DNA of 64,000 nt, from the NCBI RefSeq assembly GCF_030915485.1, contig NZ_CP133266.1, forward strand, positions 248,001 to 312,000, given 5' to 3'. The position numbers and the translations under genes are program-made. Shown here one piece after another: positions 61,457 through 64,000 of the stretch (position 1 is its first letter; the number at the start of each line of letters is the position of its first letter). Below the pieces are notes generated by a model. That model was given only the letters and a program-made list of their open reading frames with translations, made no database searches and was not told the origin of the DNA. The DNA is from Neobacillus sp. PS3-40 (GTDB taxonomy: Bacteria > Bacillota > Bacilli > Bacillales > Cytobacillaceae).

Positions 61457-61528
61457 CTGCCCCGTTAGCTGAATAAGAAAAATGCTTTACCCCTGTTGAA
61501 GTAAAGCACCCGTAGTTAGCTGAATAAG
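61457..61528. repeat. attC-like repeat interrupted by the group II intron
   Basis: CTGCCCC-GTTAGCTGAATAAG, stem TGCTTTACccctgttgaaGTAAAGCA, CCCGTAGTTAGCTGAATAAG. The outer left arm is replaced by the intron. Confidence 0.85.
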
Positions 61529-61651
61529 AACAGGCTTAATAGTAAATAAACAGGCTGTTTTCGTAAATAATGTTTTTTACATAAAAAATAAATTGATAGA
61601 ATTTGCAGAAAAGTTATATTATGGAAATACATATATGAAGGAGGCATAGGA

Positions 61652-61789
61652 AAGGAAAATAATTTAATTTCATTGTCTATTTTTAGTTTAGCAATTTGTT
61701 TTGTTATTGGTAGTTGGTTAATATCTAATAGTTTAAGTGGTGAAAATAATAAACAGATAAAACAAAACAATTATCTTCGCTTCAACTGA
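61652..61789 (+). CDS. Small membrane protein without standard start (about 45 aa)
   Basis: KENNLISLSIFSLAICFVIG then SWLISNSLSGENNKQIKQNN. A GAAGGAGG lies just upstream, but no ATG, GTG or TTG is in frame at the right distance (ATA is nearest). Possibly a start-codon mutant. Confidence 0.35.
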   Translation, partial: KENNLISLSIFSLAICFVIGSWLISNSLSGENNKQIKQNNYLRFN

Positions 61790-61849
61790 TAATATATCGC
61801 CTTGTAGTATGAAATTTTTAATTTCCATTTCTTTACATCATCTTTAAAC

Positions 61850-61884
61850 AGTTTAACGTAACCTGTCCCGTTAATTGAATAAAC
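61850..61884. repeat. attC-like left half-site
   Basis: AGTTTAACGTAAC-CTGTCCC-GTTAATTGAATAAAC. Confidence 0.7.
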
Positions 61885-62004
61885 AAGAGATTCTACCTAT
61901 TCTATATACCTATATTGTTCAAATTTAAGGTTCAATGCTTTTCCAAAACACAACCCTAATCCTATAAATCCTTTGCCTTTTGCAGTTATTAAAATACTTA
62001 TATA

Positions 62005-62388
62005 CTAGTCTCTATACCCAAATCCAATCACATGATGTGAATTTATGTCTGCAAAAACTCCAATACCACCTAATACTGCACTTCCTGTAGGAAAATCTAC
62101 TAGATAAACTTCCTTTCCAATAAATGCTTTGTCCTTAATGTTTCCCATTCCCTCATGCAGTGTTAATTTTTGAACAGTTGCATCCTTCCAAGATCCTTCT
62201 ATCTGTTCTTTTACTTTATCTTGGAGTTGGTTCCAAACCGCCTCTCTGACATCTAATGCCTCTAACTTATTACTTTTTGCTTCTTTCGCATTATGTTGTA
62301 CTCTTCCGTTTGATGATTGCTGTTGGCAACCATTAAGTACAAAAGATAAAAGGATAACAGACAGAACAAGTAGAGTACACTTTTTCAC
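62005..62388 (-). CDS. Lipoprotein (127 aa)
   Basis: Signal peptide with lipobox VLNGC (Cys at residue 21), a Gln/Asn-rich linker, a helical middle (VREAVWNQLQDKVKEQIEGS) and a conserved tail GGIGVFADINSHHVIGFGYRD. GTG start after GGAGGTG. A remnant of a homologue survives at 13665. Function unknown. Confidence 0.75.
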   Translation of the reverse strand: MKKCTLLVLSVILLSFVLNGCQQQSSNGRVQHNAKEAKSNKLEALDVREAVWNQLQDKVKEQIEGSWKDATVQKLTLHEGMGNIKDKAFIGKEVYLVDFPTGSAVLGGIGVFADINSHHVIGFGYRD

Positions 62389-62399
62389 TCATTTTTCAC

Positions 62400-62730
62400 C
62401 TCCAACTATATTTTTCCTTTTCCAAACTTCGATCTTACTTATGAATCCTCCTCGGTTACTTAATTAAATCCTTTTTTCACAAAACTGACCGTTAGCCATC
62501 CATGGTGCACAATATCAATGCAGCACCACAGAGAATGAAAAGTTAGGAAGCGTCAATACTGATACTGACCTTAATCCATGGAATTATTAATTAATGCTTT
62601 CATCTTTTTTTTAACGATTGAGCAGGGCCTTGTCATTTTTCTATTCTTGAAGAAACTTATTTTCATGGTAGTATTGTAGAACGCACCCATTGTGAAAAAT
62701 ATTGCTGATTATTCATAAACAATTGGAAAT
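62400..62730. other. Intergenic stretch with degraded site fragments
   Basis: CACAAAACTGACCGTTAGCC (62477-62496) resembles a left-site spacer and arm, and GAACGCACCCATTGTGAAAAA (62671-62691) a right site. Between them I see no supported gene. Confidence 0.45.
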
Positions 62731-62734
62731 TTTT

Positions 62735-62944
62735 TTAACTGTTTATTTTAGTAAAAATCACTACAATTAATAGAACTACGGAAGTTAATAGAAAAAGGAG
62801 TGTTGCAAGAGAACTCATTATAGCAATCGAAGTCATTCCGTCCATTTCATCTGGTGCACTGAAATAATTTGCTATCTGCCAGGTGATTAGACAAAAAATA
62901 AACAACATTATCGAAATAATAAAATATTTATATTTCTTTAACAA
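62735..62944 (-). CDS. Small membrane protein (69 aa)
   Basis: Two transmembrane helices (residues 5-25 and 44-66) joined by a loop with SAPDEMDGMTS. TTG start five bases after GGAGAGAGG. Function unknown. Confidence 0.6.
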   Translation of the reverse strand: MLKKYKYFIISIMLFIFCLITWQIANYFSAPDEMDGMTSIAIMSSLATLLFLLTSVVLLIVVIFTKINS

Positions 62945-62998
62945 AATACCTCTCTCCTCCCGCATTTTATTACCTAAATTTTACCACAAACATACTAA

Positions 62999-63089
62999 TT
63001 CTTCTTCAACAATCTTGACTGTTAGTAAAATAAAAAAGGATCGCCACCGGCAACCCTCCTGCTAGACTCTTGCTACCAGTTACTTTAAG
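62999..63089. repeat. attC-like repeat, right part fused to a truncated gene
   Basis: TTCTTCAACAAT-CTTGACT-GTTAGTAAAATAAA, GGATCGCCacCGGCaaCC region, then CTCTTGCTACCAGTTACTTTAAG joins the GNAT fragment. Confidence 0.7.
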
Positions 63090-63203
63090 AATTTCCCCTA
63101 GACCTTCTTTAATAAACGTATCAGCTATTACTAATCTAAAAAAAAAATTCAATTCTTTTATGTCATCAATTCTTGGTCTTCTTATCTCCACTTTAAGTAC
63201 CAC
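63080..63203 (-). pseudogene. GNAT acetyltransferase N-terminal fragment
   Basis: VEIRRPRIDDIKELNFFFRL and VIADTFIKEGLGE match the start of a GNAT protein; the frame then runs into a repeat arm. Only about 36 residues remain. Confidence 0.6.
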
Positions 63204-63327
63204 AAAATTCCTCCTCACTCTAGTTGGAGCCATATTTATTTACGGAATACGTTTGCGACATTGTTGTAGCAGCAAGTAAATTTAATGTACATGAGGAACC
63301 TATTCCTTGGTAGTTGAAAAAATATCA

Positions 63328-63843
63328 CTAATTATTAAATTTAATTAAATTACCTATATTGAACTTTTTTGTAATTATTTTTCCTTCTTTGGTTACCCAA
63401 GATACTATAACAATTTTAGATCTTAACGCTTTTCTTAATTCATCATTGCTTAATCCTTTTGAGTAATAAACAAATTCATTTTTATAAAGTGCAAATTTTT
63501 CCCCTTTGTTATCCTGTTCACCTGCTGTACCATTTAAAACCCGCACTTTATCAATTGTATTAATAACCTTTACTAATTCTTCTGAACTTGGGATAACAAT
63601 TTTTCGAGAAGTTACTTCATTTGATTGCTTGATATCTAAATTAAATGTAAATTTTCTAAAGTCCTCAATGGTAGGGCTATCAAAAGCTTTAGCATTAATT
63701 TCATTGAATTCATTTTTACTTACCTTTGAAATTTTTGCTTCAATAGTTAATTTTGTTTCCTGATTTTTACTGCAAGCAACAATTGGTAAAAGCATTAATG
63801 CAAAAAAAAGAATAAGGATATATCGTAGTAAGTATTTTCTCAT
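63328..63843 (-). CDS. Lipoprotein (171 aa)
   Basis: Signal peptide with lipobox LPIVAC (Cys near residue 25), then a beta-rich domain (KLTIEAKISKVSKNEFNEIN, SRKIVIPSSEELVKVINTID, KNEFVYYSKGLSNDELRKAL). Start ATG at 63843, nine bases after GGGGTG. Family not recognised. Confidence 0.7.
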   Translation of the reverse strand: MRKYLLRYILILFFALMLLPIVACSKNQETKLTIEAKISKVSKNEFNEINAKAFDSPTIEDFRKFTFNLDIKQSNEVTSRKIVIPSSEELVKVINTIDKVRVLNGTAGEQDNKGEKFALYKNEFVYYSKGLSNDELRKALRSKIVIVSWVTKEGKIITKKFNIGNLIKFNN

Positions 63844-64000
63844 TTTAAATTTCACCCCTAAATTCAATAATGATCATAATTCTATAAAACAATTATATTC
63901 CAAATTTTAGAGTAAAAGTGATGATAGTATTCCTACATTCTGGACATTTCCTTTTCCTTGTTACTTCTTATTGAAATTTAAAATTGAAGTATGGCATAAC

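Noticed and set aside
61230..61472. 80-codon plus-strand frame
   Set aside because: It lies on the complement of the group II intron RNA region and has no start signal.

Overview
The window is low-GC Firmicute DNA, most likely Bacillus sensu lato (Bacillaceae). Signs are strong AGGAGG-type ribosome binding sites, frequent TTG and GTG starts, a Spo0E-like phosphatase, a ydaO-type c-di-AMP riboswitch before a KimA-like potassium importer, a cobalamin riboswitch before cobO-cobB, and paiAB. I have not assigned a species.

Most of the window (about 0.1-28, 32-35, 41-54.3 and 60.4-63.9 kb) is an array of single-gene units. Nearly all lie on the minus strand and most are separated by a structured repeat of about 70-95 bp, seen whole or in part about 50 times. 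Read on the + strand, a full repeat has a left pair of inverted arms around a 6-base spacer (TTCTTCAACTAAC - CTGACC - GTTACTTGAATAAG), a variable hairpin, and a right pair of inverted arms around an approximately 8-base spacer (TTATTGAAGTA - AAGCCCCC - GTTAGTTCAATAAG). Hairpin stems change sequence but keep pairing. This two-simple-site layout with GTTASTT cores closely resembles integron attC sites (GTTRRRY). On the minus strand each hairpin is followed by a T-run, so it also looks like a Rho-independent terminator for the gene ending there. The cargo is typical cassette material: small membrane proteins, GNAT acetyltransferases, Nudix hydrolases, three VanZ-like proteins, three zinc-ribbon proteins, APH, MerR, a methyltransferase, and duplicated or broken copies of these. 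A decayed tyrosine recombinase lies inside the array at 25.5-26.0 kb; no intact one is visible.

Mobile elements home on the repeats. Six IS110-type elements and one remnant sit at repeat arms. In the noncoding 5' regions of the six, a loop resembling the target-binding loop of a bridge RNA carries a guide that matches the flanking repeat, including which half and which strand was used. A seventh full element, with an IS1111-like layout, and a truncated group II intron also abut repeats. An IS1182 element occupies 5170-6993.

Between array stretches lie more conventional loci: paiAB with a MarR regulator and a divergent YczE-like protein (26.2-28.6 kb); a riboswitch-controlled cobO-cobB operon whose cobQ has decayed (28.9-31.7 kb); vanR-vanS-vanY next to a VanZ-like gene (34.4-37.8 kb); a probable type I toxin-antitoxin (38.5-38.8 kb); a c-di-AMP-riboswitch/KimA locus (54.7-57.6 kb); and a shortened KdpD with a KdpE-like regulator (58.1-60.3 kb).
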